Shown: piece after piece, positions 16,526 to 24,768 of the stretch
Numbering within the stretch: position 1 is the first letter of the stretch
Layout: each line of letters begins with the position of its first letter
Source: Streptomyces sp. NBC_00287
Lineage (GTDB): Bacteria > Actinomycetota > Actinomycetes > Streptomycetales > Streptomycetaceae
Direction of reading: 5' to 3'
Assembly: GCF_036173105.1 (NCBI RefSeq)
Contig: NZ_CP108053.1
Location: 8,680,001-8,744,000 of the forward strand
Length of the DNA: 64,000 nucleotides
Notes under the pieces: model-generated
Told to the model about the DNA's origin: nothing
Seen by the model: the letters and a program-made list of their open reading frames with translations, nothing else
Database searches by the model: none
Made by a program: the position numbers and the translations under genes

Positions 16526-17968
16526 GCCGACGTCCACCGCAGCCCGGCGCTCAAGGCCCATCCGCAGTCCCTCCGGCATCAGCGTCAGCCGCTCGGTCAC
16601 GCGCAGTCGGTAGGCAGGGTCCGAGAGGAACTCGTAGCGGCGCAGCAGCAGGCCCAGGATCAGTGTCGCCTCGTGCAGCGCGAACTGGCGGCCGATGCAG
16701 GCCCGTGCCCCGGTGCCCCAGGGCTTGAAGGTGTGCGGCGGACGGGACCGTACCGCCTTCGGCTCGAAGCGGTCCGGGTCGAAGTGTTCGGCGTCGGCGC
16801 CCCAGACCTCGGGGTCGCGGTGGAGCATCGGGGTCAGGACCAGCGCCCAGGCGCCTCGCCGCATCGGATGCTCCCCGGCCAGCACCGTGTCCTCGCGGGC
16901 CTCCCGGGCGAAGGCGGGCGCGGTCGGCCATAGGCGCAGGGACTCGTCCAGGACCCGGCGTACGTACCGCAGCTTGGCGACTTGGTCGTATTCGGGCAGG
17001 TCCGCGTCGCCCCAGACGCGGTCCACCTCGGCGCGGGCGCGGGCGGCGACATCCGGGTGCCGGGCGAGGTAGTACAGGGCGAAGGACAGCGCGCCCGAAG
17101 TGGTCTCATGGCCGGCCACCAGGAACGTGATGACCTGACGGCGGACGTTCTCGGCCGACAGCCGCTCCCCGGTCCGAGGGTGGGCCGTCTCCAGCATCCG
17201 GTCGAGCAGATCGCCGTCCCCGCTCGTCGTACGGCGGGCCCGGACCAGATCGTCGACCGTGCGGTTGAGATAGGCGATGTCCGCTTCGTTGCGCCGGGCG
17301 GACCTGCGGAGCAGGAACGGCGCGGGCACGGTGTTCATCCGCTGCGCGTGGGCGAGCGTGCCGATCATCGCCGTGACGAAGGGATGCGGCCGGGACCGTT
17401 CGAACGAGCCGAAGTCGTGCCCGAACCCGGTGCGCGCGATGGTCTCCAGGGTCAGCTTGGTCATGTCGCCGGGCACGTCCACCGTCCGGCCGGCCAGGGC
17501 CGCGCGGTCCCAGTGGTCGGTCAGCCGCCCGGCCACGTCCAGCATCATCGAGTGATAGCCCTCCATGGCCTCCCGGCTGAACCCCGGGGCCAGGACGTCG
17601 TGCGCGAGCTGCCAGTTGGGCTCGTGGTTGTACGCCGTGAACAGCGCGTCCCCGACGACCGGCCGCAGATTGGCGATACCGAGGCCCACGTGCTTGGCGA
17701 ACCGCGACTCGTCCGCGAAGTCGGCGGTGAGGGCCGCGCCCCACACGAACACGAACTCCCGGCCGAACGCCTTGCGCCGGAAGATCGGCCCCAGCCTTCG
17801 CGCATGCCGCACGGAGTCCTGCAGGGGTGTGGTCCGGCTCGCGCCCAGGACGTCGCCGAGCAGCGGCAGCCGATGGGGCGGGTGCGGGATGCGGTGCAAC
17901 TCGGGCCAGCCCTGCTCGGCACTGCGGAACCCCTTGGGCAGCGCGGACCTGGTCGTCGTCTCCGCCAT
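16487..17968 (-). CDS. Cytochrome P450, CYP102-like heme domain without reductase
   Basis: 493-residue P450 closely resembling the heme domain of fatty-acid hydroxylase P450 BM3. It has I-helix FLVAGHETTSGALSFALYYL, K-helix DESLRLWP (intact ExxR) and heme loop FKPWGTGARACIGRQFALHEA. Unlike BM3 it stops after the heme domain, so separate ferredoxin/reductase partners are needed. Start at MAETTTRS is supported by AAGGGAG seven bases upstream. Divergent from a TetR gene across 108 bp carrying GGTTCAA inverted repeats. Likely substrates are fatty acids, inferred from the family. Confidence 0.9.
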   Translation of the reverse strand: MAETTTRSALPKGFRSAEQGWPELHRIPHPPHRLPLLGDVLGASRTTPLQDSVRHARRLGPIFRRKAFGREFVFVWGAALTADFADESRFAKHVGLGIANLRPVVGDALFTAYNHEPNWQLAHDVLAPGFSREAMEGYHSMMLDVAGRLTDHWDRAALAGRTVDVPGDMTKLTLETIARTGFGHDFGSFERSRPHPFVTAMIGTLAHAQRMNTVPAPFLLRRSARRNEADIAYLNRTVDDLVRARRTTSGDGDLLDRMLETAHPRTGERLSAENVRRQVITFLVAGHETTSGALSFALYYLARHPDVAARARAEVDRVWGDADLPEYDQVAKLRYVRRVLDESLRLWPTAPAFAREAREDTVLAGEHPMRRGAWALVLTPMLHRDPEVWGADAEHFDPDRFEPKAVRSRPPHTFKPWGTGARACIGRQFALHEATLILGLLLRRYEFLSDPAYRLRVTERLTLMPEGLRMGLERRAAVDVGSELRCPVRRAGE

Positions 17969-18015
17969 GACGCGAACTCCCTTGACCTTGCGGCAGGTTG
18001 AGCGTGTTGTACGTG

Positions 18016-18057
18016 GGTTCAATAACGCCCTTCAGTCTGGTCCGGTTGTTGAACCGG
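18016..18057. promoter_or_regulatory. Operator pair GGTTCAATAAC ... GTTGTTGAACC between P450 and TetR genes
   Basis: GGTTCAATAAC (18016-18026) and GTTGTTGAACC (18045-18055) are inverted repeats matching at 10 of 11 positions. The second lies inside a smaller perfect palindrome CCGGTT-GTTG-AACCGG (18042-18057). They occupy the shared promoter region, the expected binding place for the divergent TetR protein. Confidence 0.6.
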
Positions 18058-18076
18058 CGTCAAGTAAGGTGCGGAC

Positions 18077-18688
18077 ATGAGTGCGAACCAGGGCGAGCGC
18101 ACGCGCCGTCGGCTCAGCACCGAGGAGCGCCGGGAGCAGCTCCTCGCCGTCGGGGCGCGGCTGTTCTCGGAGAGCCCGTACGACGAGGTGTGGATCGAGC
18201 AGGTCGCCGAGATCGCCGGGGTCTCGCGCGGGCTGCTGTACCACTACTTCCCGACCAAGCGGGACTTCTTCGCCGCCGTGGTGGACCGCGAGAGCGCGCG
18301 CATGCTGCGGATGACGGCCGCCGTGCCCGGCATCCCGGTGCGCGACCAGCTCACCGCGAACCTCGACACCTACCTGGTGTACGTCGAGGAGCACGCGCAC
18401 GGCTTTCGAGCCTTCCATCGCGCCGAGGCATCCGGCGACCACGCCGTGCGCAAGGTCTACCGGCGAGCCCTGGCCGCACAGGAGAAGCAGATCCTCGAGG
18501 CGATGGCGGCGGACCCCGAGTTCGGCCCGGTCTTCGAGCGGCGTCCCGACGTCCGGTTCGCGGTGCGGGGCTGGCTGGCGTTCACCACCGCCGTCTGTCT
18601 GGAGTGGCTGCGGGGCTCGGAGGAGCTGACCCGGGATGAGGTGCGCGACCTGTGCGCCCGCGCCCTGTTGGGCGTCATCGCCCCCTGA
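18077..18688 (+). CDS. TetR-family regulator divergent from CYP102-like P450
   Basis: 203 residues. The N-terminal helix-turn-helix is VAEIAGVSRGLLYHYFPTKRDFF within residues 15-65; the C-terminal ligand domain has a Trp/Phe-rich pocket (GFRAFHRAEASG, RGWLAFTTAVCLEWL). A TAAGGT -10-like box lies 7 bases before the ATG, so the transcript may be nearly leaderless. Position and operator suggest it represses itself and the P450, perhaps relieved by a fatty-acid-like ligand; both are inferred. Confidence 0.88.
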   Translation: MSANQGERTRRRLSTEERREQLLAVGARLFSESPYDEVWIEQVAEIAGVSRGLLYHYFPTKRDFFAAVVDRESARMLRMTAAVPGIPVRDQLTANLDTYLVYVEEHAHGFRAFHRAEASGDHAVRKVYRRALAAQEKQILEAMAADPEFGPVFERRPDVRFAVRGWLAFTTAVCLEWLRGSEELTRDEVRDLCARALLGVIAP

Positions 18689-18753
18689 ATGCGTACCGTG
18701 ACGCCGCGCACGATCGCGGCTGGTGGTTGGCGTGCGCCCCGATCTTCGATAGG

Positions 18754-18772
18754 TTAGGCAAGGCTTACCTAA
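18754..18772 (+). promoter_or_regulatory. Iron box TTAGGCAAGGCTTACCTAA (DmdR1/DtxR type)
   Basis: The 19-bp palindrome matches the known actinobacterial iron box (TTAGGTTAGGCTAACCTAA) at 16 of 19 positions. Its last two bases are also the first bases of the AAGGAGGT ribosome site of the next gene, so bound iron-loaded repressor would block both transcription and the start region. Confidence 0.8.
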
Positions 18773-18785
18773 GGAGGTCCGAGGA

Positions 18786-19511
18786 ATGGGTGACAGCCAG
18801 AGCTGGACTGCCACGCCTGCCGCGGCGGAACGCGCCCGGTCGGTGCTCGCCACGGCGTGGTCCTGCGCGGTGACCGCGGAGGGCAGCAAGGAGGAGTTCG
18901 TCGGCGCGCACACCGTGACCGAGGACGGCCGGGTGCTCCTGCAGGTGCCCGAGGACAGCGCCCTGGTCACGGCCGCGATCTGCGCGCCGCGCGGAGAGCC
19001 GTCCGCGGTACTGGAGTTCGCCGACGTCGCGCCCGTCCCCGTACGCAACCGTATCCGGGCCCGGCTGTGGATCGCCGGCTGGTTCGGCGCCGCGGAGGGC
19101 CACCTCGCCTTCCGGGCGACGCGCGTGGTGCTGCGGGAGCCGAGCGGCGCCGTCGTCGTCGACCTCGACGAGTTCGCCGCCGCCGCACCCGACCCGCTGG
19201 CCACGGCCGAGGCCCGGCTGCTGACCCACCTCGCCGACTGCCACTCCGACGCGGTCGAGCGGCTCACCCGGCTCGTCGAGCCCGAGAGCCTGCACGGCGC
19301 GGTCCGCGTCCAGCCCCTCGCCGTCGACCGGCACGGACTGACGCTGCGCATCGAGCGCACCCGCGCCCACGGGGACGTACGACTGCCCTTCCACCGGCCC
19401 GCCGACGACGTCGCCCAGCTCACCGAGCGGATGCATGTGCTGCTCGGTCAGGCGAGCGCCGCCTCCTGCCCGCGGACGCTACAGCGGCAGCGCACAGACG
19501 GCGACGGGTGA
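18786..19511 (+). CDS. DUF2470 domain protein, iron-regulated
   Basis: 241 residues. N-terminal region resembles a split-barrel fold found in heme-utilisation proteins (ALVTAAICAPRGEPSAVLEF, RARLWIAGWFGA). The C-terminal third is DUF2470-like (LLTHLADCHSDAVERLTRLV, then VDRHGLTLRIERT and LPFHRPADDVAQLTERMHVLL). Such domains occur in HugZ-like and related heme or iron proteins. AAGGAGGT lies 7 bases before ATG. The iron box upstream predicts expression under iron limitation. The enzymatic role is unknown. The 3' end overlaps the convergent lactonase gene by 33 nt. Confidence 0.75.
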   Translation: MGDSQSWTATPAAAERARSVLATAWSCAVTAEGSKEEFVGAHTVTEDGRVLLQVPEDSALVTAAICAPRGEPSAVLEFADVAPVPVRNRIRARLWIAGWFGAAEGHLAFRATRVVLREPSGAVVVDLDEFAAAAPDPLATAEARLLTHLADCHSDAVERLTRLVEPESLHGAVRVQPLAVDRHGLTLRIERTRAHGDVRLPFHRPADDVAQLTERMHVLLGQASAASCPRTLQRQRTDGDG

Positions 19512-20663
19512 CGCGAACGGCTCGCCCGCGAGCCGCAGTTCACCACTCGCGTCGTCGACCCGGAAGACACTGACGGTGCTGGATCGCTGATTGGCCGCGA
19601 AGAGCAGCCCGCCGTCCGGCGAGAGGGCGATCTGGCGCGGGAAGTCACCGGCCACCGGCACCGTGCCCAGCAGCCTGAGCCGGGCCCCGTCCGCCTCCAC
19701 CGCATACCGGGACAGGCTGTTGTGGCCCCGGTTGGCGAGATACGCGTACCGGCCGTTCGGCGTCACCACGAGCTGCGCCGGGTAGTTGGTGCCCGCGCCG
19801 GTGCCCGTCGACTGCGCCTCGCCGACGCTGATCCGGCCGGTTGCGGGGTCGTAGGCGCAGACGGCGACGGTGTTGTCGACCTCGTTGGCGAGATAGGCGT
19901 ACCGGCCGTCGGGATGGAAGGTCAGCTGGCGCGGCCCCGCACCCGCGCGGGTCCGCGCCCGGGAGACCTCGGCGAGCGTGCCCTTCGACGCGTCGAGCCG
20001 GTAGGTGTACACCGTGTCCGTACCCAGGTCGACGGCGAGGACGTGGCCGCCGTCGGGGCTCGTGACGATCTGGTGGGCGTGCGGTCCGTCCTGGCCCGGA
20101 CCCGGCGCCGGACGGGAGTGCGTGACCAGGTCGGTGCGCTCCCCGAGCGCGCCCGAGGTCTCGACGGGGTGCACGGCCACACTGCCGGTGCCGTAGTTCG
20201 CGCTGAACAGCCAGCGCCCGCCCGGATGCACCGACAGATGGCACGGGGCCGCCCCGCCGGTGCTCCGGCTGCCCAGCACCTTGCGGTCGGACAGCCGGAC
20301 CGCGGTCACGGCACCGTCCTCCCGCTCGTTCACGGCGTACAGCGTGCGGCCGTTCGGATGGACGGCGAGATACGACGGGTCGGCGATGCCCTCGATGGTG
20401 CCCGCGCCGGTGACACGGCCCGTTTCCGTGTCGTACGACGCGACACCGACGCCCTTGCCGCCGCCCTCGGCCGAGGTGTACGTGCCGAGGTACAGCGGGT
20501 GGGGACCGGAGGGCCTGGCGGCCTCGCGTGAGGGACTCGGGGCCGCCTCTGTCGTCTCCTTCGCAGGTGCCGACGCCTCGTCGCAGGCCGGGAGTGCCAC
20601 CGCGGCGGCGGTTCCCGCGAGGACGCCGACGAACCGGCGCCTGCTCACGCCACCACTGCGCAT
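19479..20663 (-). CDS. Lactonase family (YbhE-like) seven-bladed propeller lipoprotein
   Basis: 394 residues. The N-terminus MRSGGVSRRRFVGVLAG ... LPACDE is a Tat lipoprotein signal (twin Arg plus lipobox Cys). The body has repeated blades of the 6-phosphogluconolactonase/muconate cycloisomerase propeller family: LYLGTYTSAEGGG, YLAVHPNGRTLYAVNE, HQIVTSPDGGHVLAVDLGTD, GPRQLTFHPDGRYAYLANE. Such exported forms are common in actinobacteria and their substrates are unknown. Convergent overlap of 33 nt with the DUF2470 gene. Confidence 0.85.
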   Translation of the reverse strand: MRSGGVSRRRFVGVLAGTAAAVALPACDEASAPAKETTEAAPSPSREAARPSGPHPLYLGTYTSAEGGGKGVGVASYDTETGRVTGAGTIEGIADPSYLAVHPNGRTLYAVNEREDGAVTAVRLSDRKVLGSRSTGGAAPCHLSVHPGGRWLFSANYGTGSVAVHPVETSGALGERTDLVTHSRPAPGPGQDGPHAHQIVTSPDGGHVLAVDLGTDTVYTYRLDASKGTLAEVSRARTRAGAGPRQLTFHPDGRYAYLANEVDNTVAVCAYDPATGRISVGEAQSTGTGAGTNYPAQLVVTPNGRYAYLANRGHNSLSRYAVEADGARLRLLGTVPVAGDFPRQIALSPDGGLLFAANQRSSTVSVFRVDDASGELRLAGEPFASPVAVCALPL

Positions 20664-20737
20664 GTCCACACCTTCAGGTCGTCCGTCGTCGCGACAGCCA
20701 CCCTTGCGTGGATCACCCGGCCGGTGCAACCGAAGGG

Positions 20738-21772
20738 CTACCAGTCCCCGTCCTCCACCGGCTTGCCCGGCGCGTCCTTCAGGGGCTTGACCTGGCCCGG
20801 CGACGGCTGCTGCCAGGGCTCGTAGTCGTCGCCGATCCAGTCGCCGACCGGCTTCACGGCCCCCAGCGTGTCGGTGGGCGCCAGATCCTGCGCCTGGTCG
20901 TCGTAGTAGTCGAACCAGGGCAGTCCCGCGCGCGTGTAGGCCGCGCGGTCCACGGGGGACGGGGGCGGCTCCTCGCCGGTGATACGGCGCCACTCCGGGG
21001 GCGTCACCAGGTGGACGAAGACCCGTCCGGCCGGCTCCTCGGACCAGTCCGTCGCCGGGCGGTCGTCCTTGTAGACCTCCTGACGCATGGAGCCGCCGAC
21101 GCCCAGGCCCATCGCCGGGGCGGATCTGGGCGCCGCACCCGGGGCGGGCGGCGCCGCCATCGCCATCGGCATCGCGGCGCCGTAGCCCCCGCCCGCCGCG
21201 AACCCCCGAGTCCGCTCGGCGGCCCGCAGCCGCTCCTGTTCGCGCCAGTGGGCCAGCGCCTCGGCGCCGAGCGGGAACGACTGGAGCTGTACGCCGCCCC
21301 AGACCTCCTCGCCGGTCACCTGGCCCTCCACTGTCGCCCCGAGGCCCAGCGGTACGGCCACGAACTGGCGGACCGTGCCCTTGCCGGAGTTGATTCCGTC
21401 CAGCCAGGGCTGGCGGGGGAGGACGAGGTAGTTCTGCGGGTCCCGGGTCAGTCGCTCGCTCCACGGCTTGCCGGAGACCGCGCACACCTTGCCGACGCCG
21501 ACCTGGAGCGCCGCGGGTTCGGCGGTGCCGGCGAAACTCAGCCACATCGCCTCGCGCAGATACATCGGCAGCATCACACCGCCGCGCGCCCGCCATGCCT
21601 CGGGAACCGTGTCCGCGAAGTCCGCCACCCGCCGCAGCGGGAACTCGCCGAGCCCCGGCGGCAGCGGATGCGTCCCCGTCTCGGGCAGGCGCAGCGTGCG
21701 AATGAACCGCACCGCCACCCCGCCCGGCAGCTGCAGGGTGTTCCCGTCGATCCGTACGCCGTCGCCGCTCAT
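20738..21772 (-). CDS. Protein of unknown function with Met/Ala/Pro-rich linker
   Basis: 344 residues, no recognised domain. The N-terminal ~190 residues look like a folded beta-rich domain (IDGNTLQLPGGVAVRFIRTL, VMLPMYLREAMWLSF). A flexible low-complexity linker follows at residues 198-235 (Gly-Gly-Tyr-Gly, then repeated Met-Ala and Pro-Ala pairs). The C-terminal ~110 residues are acidic and Trp-rich (GRVFVHLVTPPEWRRITG, LPWFDYYDDQAQDLAP, DDYEPWQQPSPGQ). ATG 21772 is preferred over GTG 21778 because GAGGGGG then has proper spacing. No signal peptide or membrane segment is seen. Confidence 0.75.
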   Translation of the reverse strand: MSGDGVRIDGNTLQLPGGVAVRFIRTLRLPETGTHPLPPGLGEFPLRRVADFADTVPEAWRARGGVMLPMYLREAMWLSFAGTAEPAALQVGVGKVCAVSGKPWSERLTRDPQNYLVLPRQPWLDGINSGKGTVRQFVAVPLGLGATVEGQVTGEEVWGGVQLQSFPLGAEALAHWREQERLRAAERTRGFAAGGGYGAAMPMAMAAPPAPGAAPRSAPAMGLGVGGSMRQEVYKDDRPATDWSEEPAGRVFVHLVTPPEWRRITGEEPPPSPVDRAAYTRAGLPWFDYYDDQAQDLAPTDTLGAVKPVGDWIGDDYEPWQQPSPGQVKPLKDAPGKPVEDGDW

Positions 21773-21797
21773 GCACACGCCCCCTCTGGTGACTTCG

Positions 21798-23042
21798 TCA
21801 CCTAGAACGACGGACGGAGGCCAGACGGTTCCTGCCCCCTTGCAGGCTCTCCCTGAACCGGGTCAGCCGCGGCATGCGTTCGCGCTGCTCCTGCGAGACC
21901 CGGTCGAGCTCCTCCAGCAGCCGGCGCGAGCGGTGCTCGGTGTCCAGCTCGTCGAGGATGCGGTTCACCTCGGTCAGCACCGCGCCGTGCAGCTGCCACT
22001 GACGGGCGTCGCGCTGGACCTCCTCCAGCAGCAGCTGGGCGAGCTTGTCACGGGTCGCCGCGGCATGGCGCAGCTCGGAGGTGAGCCGCTCCTCCGCGGA
22101 CTCGGCGTTCTCGCTGACATGGGCGGTGACCAGCACCGCGAAGCTCACCATGGCGTCGGCGATCTCGGACAGCAGCTGTTCCACCGCGGCACCGATCTCC
22201 GGTGCGAACAGGGGTTCGGGATCGCGTTCCTTGGCCAGGTCTGTGAGGGTGCGGGCGATCACCCGCAGGACGACGGTGCAGATCTCCAGGGTGTCCAGGC
22301 CGGTGCGCAGCACCACCCGGTGCAGTACACCCTCGCGGACGCGCGGATTGAGCCGCAGGCTGTCCTCGGCCTGCCGGAGCGCCGCGTCCACCCCGACGAT
22401 GTCGTGGTCGAGGCGGCGGGCCTCGTGCAGCCGGGCGGCCGCGCGCTCCACGGGCGTACGGCCCGCGGCCTCCTCGCCCATGCTCAGCATCAACTGCCGC
22501 ACCCGTCGGGCCAGGTCCTCGATGGACTCGCCCGCCTCGCCGACCCACACCGGCGGCGGCAGCAGCACATTGATGGAGAGGCCCACGACCGCCCCGATCA
22601 GCGTCTCCACCACGCGCGCCCAGGCGTAGTCGCCGACGGCGGTCACGCCGAGCACCAGCATGGCGCTGATCGCCACCTCGGGGACGTACTCGTCGACCCG
22701 GACCAGATGGCCCACGGCCAGCGAGGCCACGATCAGCAGGGCCAGGCTCCACCAGGTCAGACCCACCAGCAGACTGAACGCGATGGCCACCAGGACGCCC
22801 GCGACCACCGAGTTCACCCGGCGGATGCCGTTGGTGAGGGTGGCGTAGAGGGTGACCTGGACGACCAGGAGCGCGGTCAGGGGGGCGGTGAGCGGCGGCG
22901 CGTCGTCGGGGCTCAGGCGCAGGGCGAGGACGTACGCGATCGTCGCCGCGGCCGACGACCGCAGTGCCTGTACGACCACGGGGTCCCGGCCCCACTTCAT
23001 CAGCCGCTGCCGCGACACCCGCCACTCCTGTACGTCTTGCAT
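21798..23042 (-). CDS. FUSC/aromatic-acid exporter family membrane protein
   Basis: About 414 residues. The N-terminal half has six to seven hydrophobic helices (SSAAATIAYVLALRL, LLVVQVTLYATLTNGI, VVAGVLVAIAFSLLVGL, LLIVASLAVGHLV, ISAMLVLGVTAVGDYAWA, IGAVVGLSINVLLPPP) typical of FUSC permeases. The C-terminal ~230 residues are a cytosolic coiled-coil-rich region (LARRVRQLMLSMGEEAAG and later long charged helices). The start is uncertain: ATG 23042 or a TTG ten codons upstream. Probably exports small organic acids; substrate unknown. Confidence 0.8.
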   Translation of the reverse strand: MQDVQEWRVSRQRLMKWGRDPVVVQALRSSAAATIAYVLALRLSPDDAPPLTAPLTALLVVQVTLYATLTNGIRRVNSVVAGVLVAIAFSLLVGLTWWSLALLIVASLAVGHLVRVDEYVPEVAISAMLVLGVTAVGDYAWARVVETLIGAVVGLSINVLLPPPVWVGEAGESIEDLARRVRQLMLSMGEEAAGRTPVERAAARLHEARRLDHDIVGVDAALRQAEDSLRLNPRVREGVLHRVVLRTGLDTLEICTVVLRVIARTLTDLAKERDPEPLFAPEIGAAVEQLLSEIADAMVSFAVLVTAHVSENAESAEERLTSELRHAAATRDKLAQLLLEEVQRDARQWQLHGAVLTEVNRILDELDTEHRSRRLLEELDRVSQEQRERMPRLTRFRESLQGGRNRLASVRRSR

Positions 23043-23102
23043 CCTTGGGGTTGTTCCCCTCTCGCGGAGCAACGAACACGATCCCGGCCGCGGCCCCGCC
23101 GC

Positions 23103-23597
23103 TCAGGCGTACAGCTTGTCCAGGAACGCCTTCAGATTGCCCTCGGCCCGCGCGATCTGCTCGTCCAGCGTGAGGCTCTCCTCGAAGCGGGCCCCAGAGT
23201 CGGGGAGCTTCTTGCCGCGGACGTAGAGGGAGCAGGCGAGGTCGGTGCACATGTACAGGCCGACCGAGTTGCCCTCGCGGCCGGCCGTACCAGCCTTGCG
23301 TGCGGTCATCAGGGAGACCCCGCCGCCCCGATGGGTCGTCAGACACAGCGAGCACATGCTGCGGTGCAGGAACCCGCGCTGAGAGGAGGGGAACCGGAGA
23401 GTGATCCCGACGAGCCGCCCGTCCCGCTCGGTGACGAGATAGCTGCGGTCGGGCGCCCCGGGATCTCGCCAGCCCAGAAAGTCCAGGTCGCCCCACGGAA
23501 GTTGATCGAGATCCCGGGGTACGGCCAGCCGCTTGGCCTCACCCTTCGAGCAATTGACGAAGGAGTTGCGGATCTCGGGCTCGGTGAGCGCTTTCAT
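23103..23597 (-). CDS. FBP-domain (FusB-like zinc finger) protein
   Basis: 164 residues matching the FBP_C treble-clef zinc-finger family, related to FusB proteins that bind EF-G. Zinc ligands are visible as CSLC (MCSLCLTTH) and CTDLAC (GLYMCTDLACSLYVRGK). The helical N-terminus starts MKALTEPEIRNSFVNCSK. CCAGGAGG sits before the ATG. A perfect palindrome lies 24 bases upstream. Role in translation, such as rescuing EF-G, is inferred from the family. Confidence 0.85.
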   Translation of the reverse strand: MKALTEPEIRNSFVNCSKGEAKRLAVPRDLDQLPWGDLDFLGWRDPGAPDRSYLVTERDGRLVGITLRFPSSQRGFLHRSMCSLCLTTHRGGGVSLMTARKAGTAGREGNSVGLYMCTDLACSLYVRGKKLPDSGARFEESLTLDEQIARAEGNLKAFLDKLYA

Positions 23598-23620
23598 CGG
23601 GGCCTCCTGGGATGTGCTGT

Positions 23621-23641
23621 AAACCTAGGATGCCTAGGTTT
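23621..23641. promoter_or_regulatory. Perfect inverted repeat AAACCTAGG / CCTAGGTTT upstream of FBP gene
   Basis: Nine-base perfect arms with centre ATG, 24 bp upstream of the FBP start and 118 bp upstream of the divergent phosphotransferase. Very low chance of occurring in DNA this GC-rich. It looks like an operator for an unidentified repressor. Confidence 0.55.
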
Positions 23642-23758
23642 CTGGCTAAGGCTAAGCATCCTTCTCCAGAAGGGGCCAGTGAATTTCGAATGCAGTGTGC
23701 GGAGGCGTTTCGTACCCTGTATCGCAAGCACAGGCCGCGGGGGAGAGGTGGGGGCACA

Positions 23759-24724
23759 GTGGCGGACTCCTGGGAACGGGCCCGGCGGATCCTGGGGGCG
23801 GTGGGCCTTCCCCCCGACGACCTGACCCGCGTCCGCCCGCTGACCGGCGGCACCTACAACACCGTAGAGGAGCTCCTGCTCACCGACGGCAGCCGTTATG
23901 TGCTGAAGGTGCCGCCCGCGCAGACCGTGCCGGGGCTGCGGCATGAGCGGGAACTGCTGGTTTCCGAGGCCGAGTTCTATCGCGCGGCCGCCACCGTCGG
24001 CGTAGCGGGTCCGCGGGTCGTCGCCGCCACCTCGGGTGAGCTGCTGATGACGGCCTGCCCCGGAGATCCGTGGGACGGCTCGCTCACGGATGCCGAACAG
24101 CAGGAACTGCGTGCCGAGTTGGGACGACAGGTGGCTCGGCTGCACCGGGTGAGCGGGTCGGCGTTCGGTTACCCGTCCGGCGCCCTCGGCCCGCTCGCCG
24201 CCGACTGGCGGACCGCCTTCACCGTCATGCTCGACGCCGTCCTCGACGATGCCCGCCGCTACCGGCCCTGGCTGCCCCGCTCTGTCGAGGAGGTGGCCCA
24301 CACGCTCCGGGCCGCCGCCCCCGCGCTCGACGAGGTCACCGTCGCCCGCCTGGTCCACTTCGACCTGTGGCAGGGCAACATCCTGGTGGACCGTTCGACC
24401 GGCGTGCCCCGCATCGGCGGGCTCATCGACGGGGAGCGGATGTTCTGGGGGGACCCGGTCGCCGACTTCGTCTCCCTGGCGCTGCTGGGGGACATCGAGA
24501 AGGACGCGGCGTTCCTCGCCGGATACCGGGAGGCCGGTGGCCTGGTCGAGTTCGACACCCCCACCCGGCTCCGGCTCGCCCTGTACCGCGCCTACCTGGA
24601 CCTGATCATGCTCACGGAGACCGTGCCGCGCGCCGTCGACGAGGGGCGTCTGCGCTGGGCGCGCGAGACCGTCGGCCCCGACCTCGTCGCCGCGCTGGAC
24701 GAGATCGCGGAACTGAGTCGCTGA
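23759..24724 (+). CDS. Aminoglycoside-phosphotransferase-like kinase
   Basis: 321 residues of the APH/choline-kinase fold. N-lobe: RPLTGGTYNTVEELLLTDG and the ATP-site Lys in YVLKVPPA; then Glu in HERELLVSEAEFY. Catalytic loop LVHFDLWQGNILVD and metal motif IGGLIDGERMFWGDPVADF are intact. Such enzymes phosphorylate sugars, antibiotics or other small hydroxyl compounds; the substrate is unknown. GTG start chosen because upstream in-frame sequence is not coding-like. Confidence 0.82.
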   Translation: MADSWERARRILGAVGLPPDDLTRVRPLTGGTYNTVEELLLTDGSRYVLKVPPAQTVPGLRHERELLVSEAEFYRAAATVGVAGPRVVAATSGELLMTACPGDPWDGSLTDAEQQELRAELGRQVARLHRVSGSAFGYPSGALGPLAADWRTAFTVMLDAVLDDARRYRPWLPRSVEEVAHTLRAAAPALDEVTVARLVHFDLWQGNILVDRSTGVPRIGGLIDGERMFWGDPVADFVSLALLGDIEKDAAFLAGYREAGGLVEFDTPTRLRLALYRAYLDLIMLTETVPRAVDEGRLRWARETVGPDLVAALDEIAELSR

Positions 24725-24768
24725 GCAGGTATCTTCCAGGTCGGACGGCGTGTCGAAGGGGGAGCCAC

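Noticed and set aside
23642..23660. Iron box from the GGCTAAGGCTAAGC repeat before the FBP gene
   Set aside because: It is a direct repeat, not the palindrome needed for a DtxR-type site.
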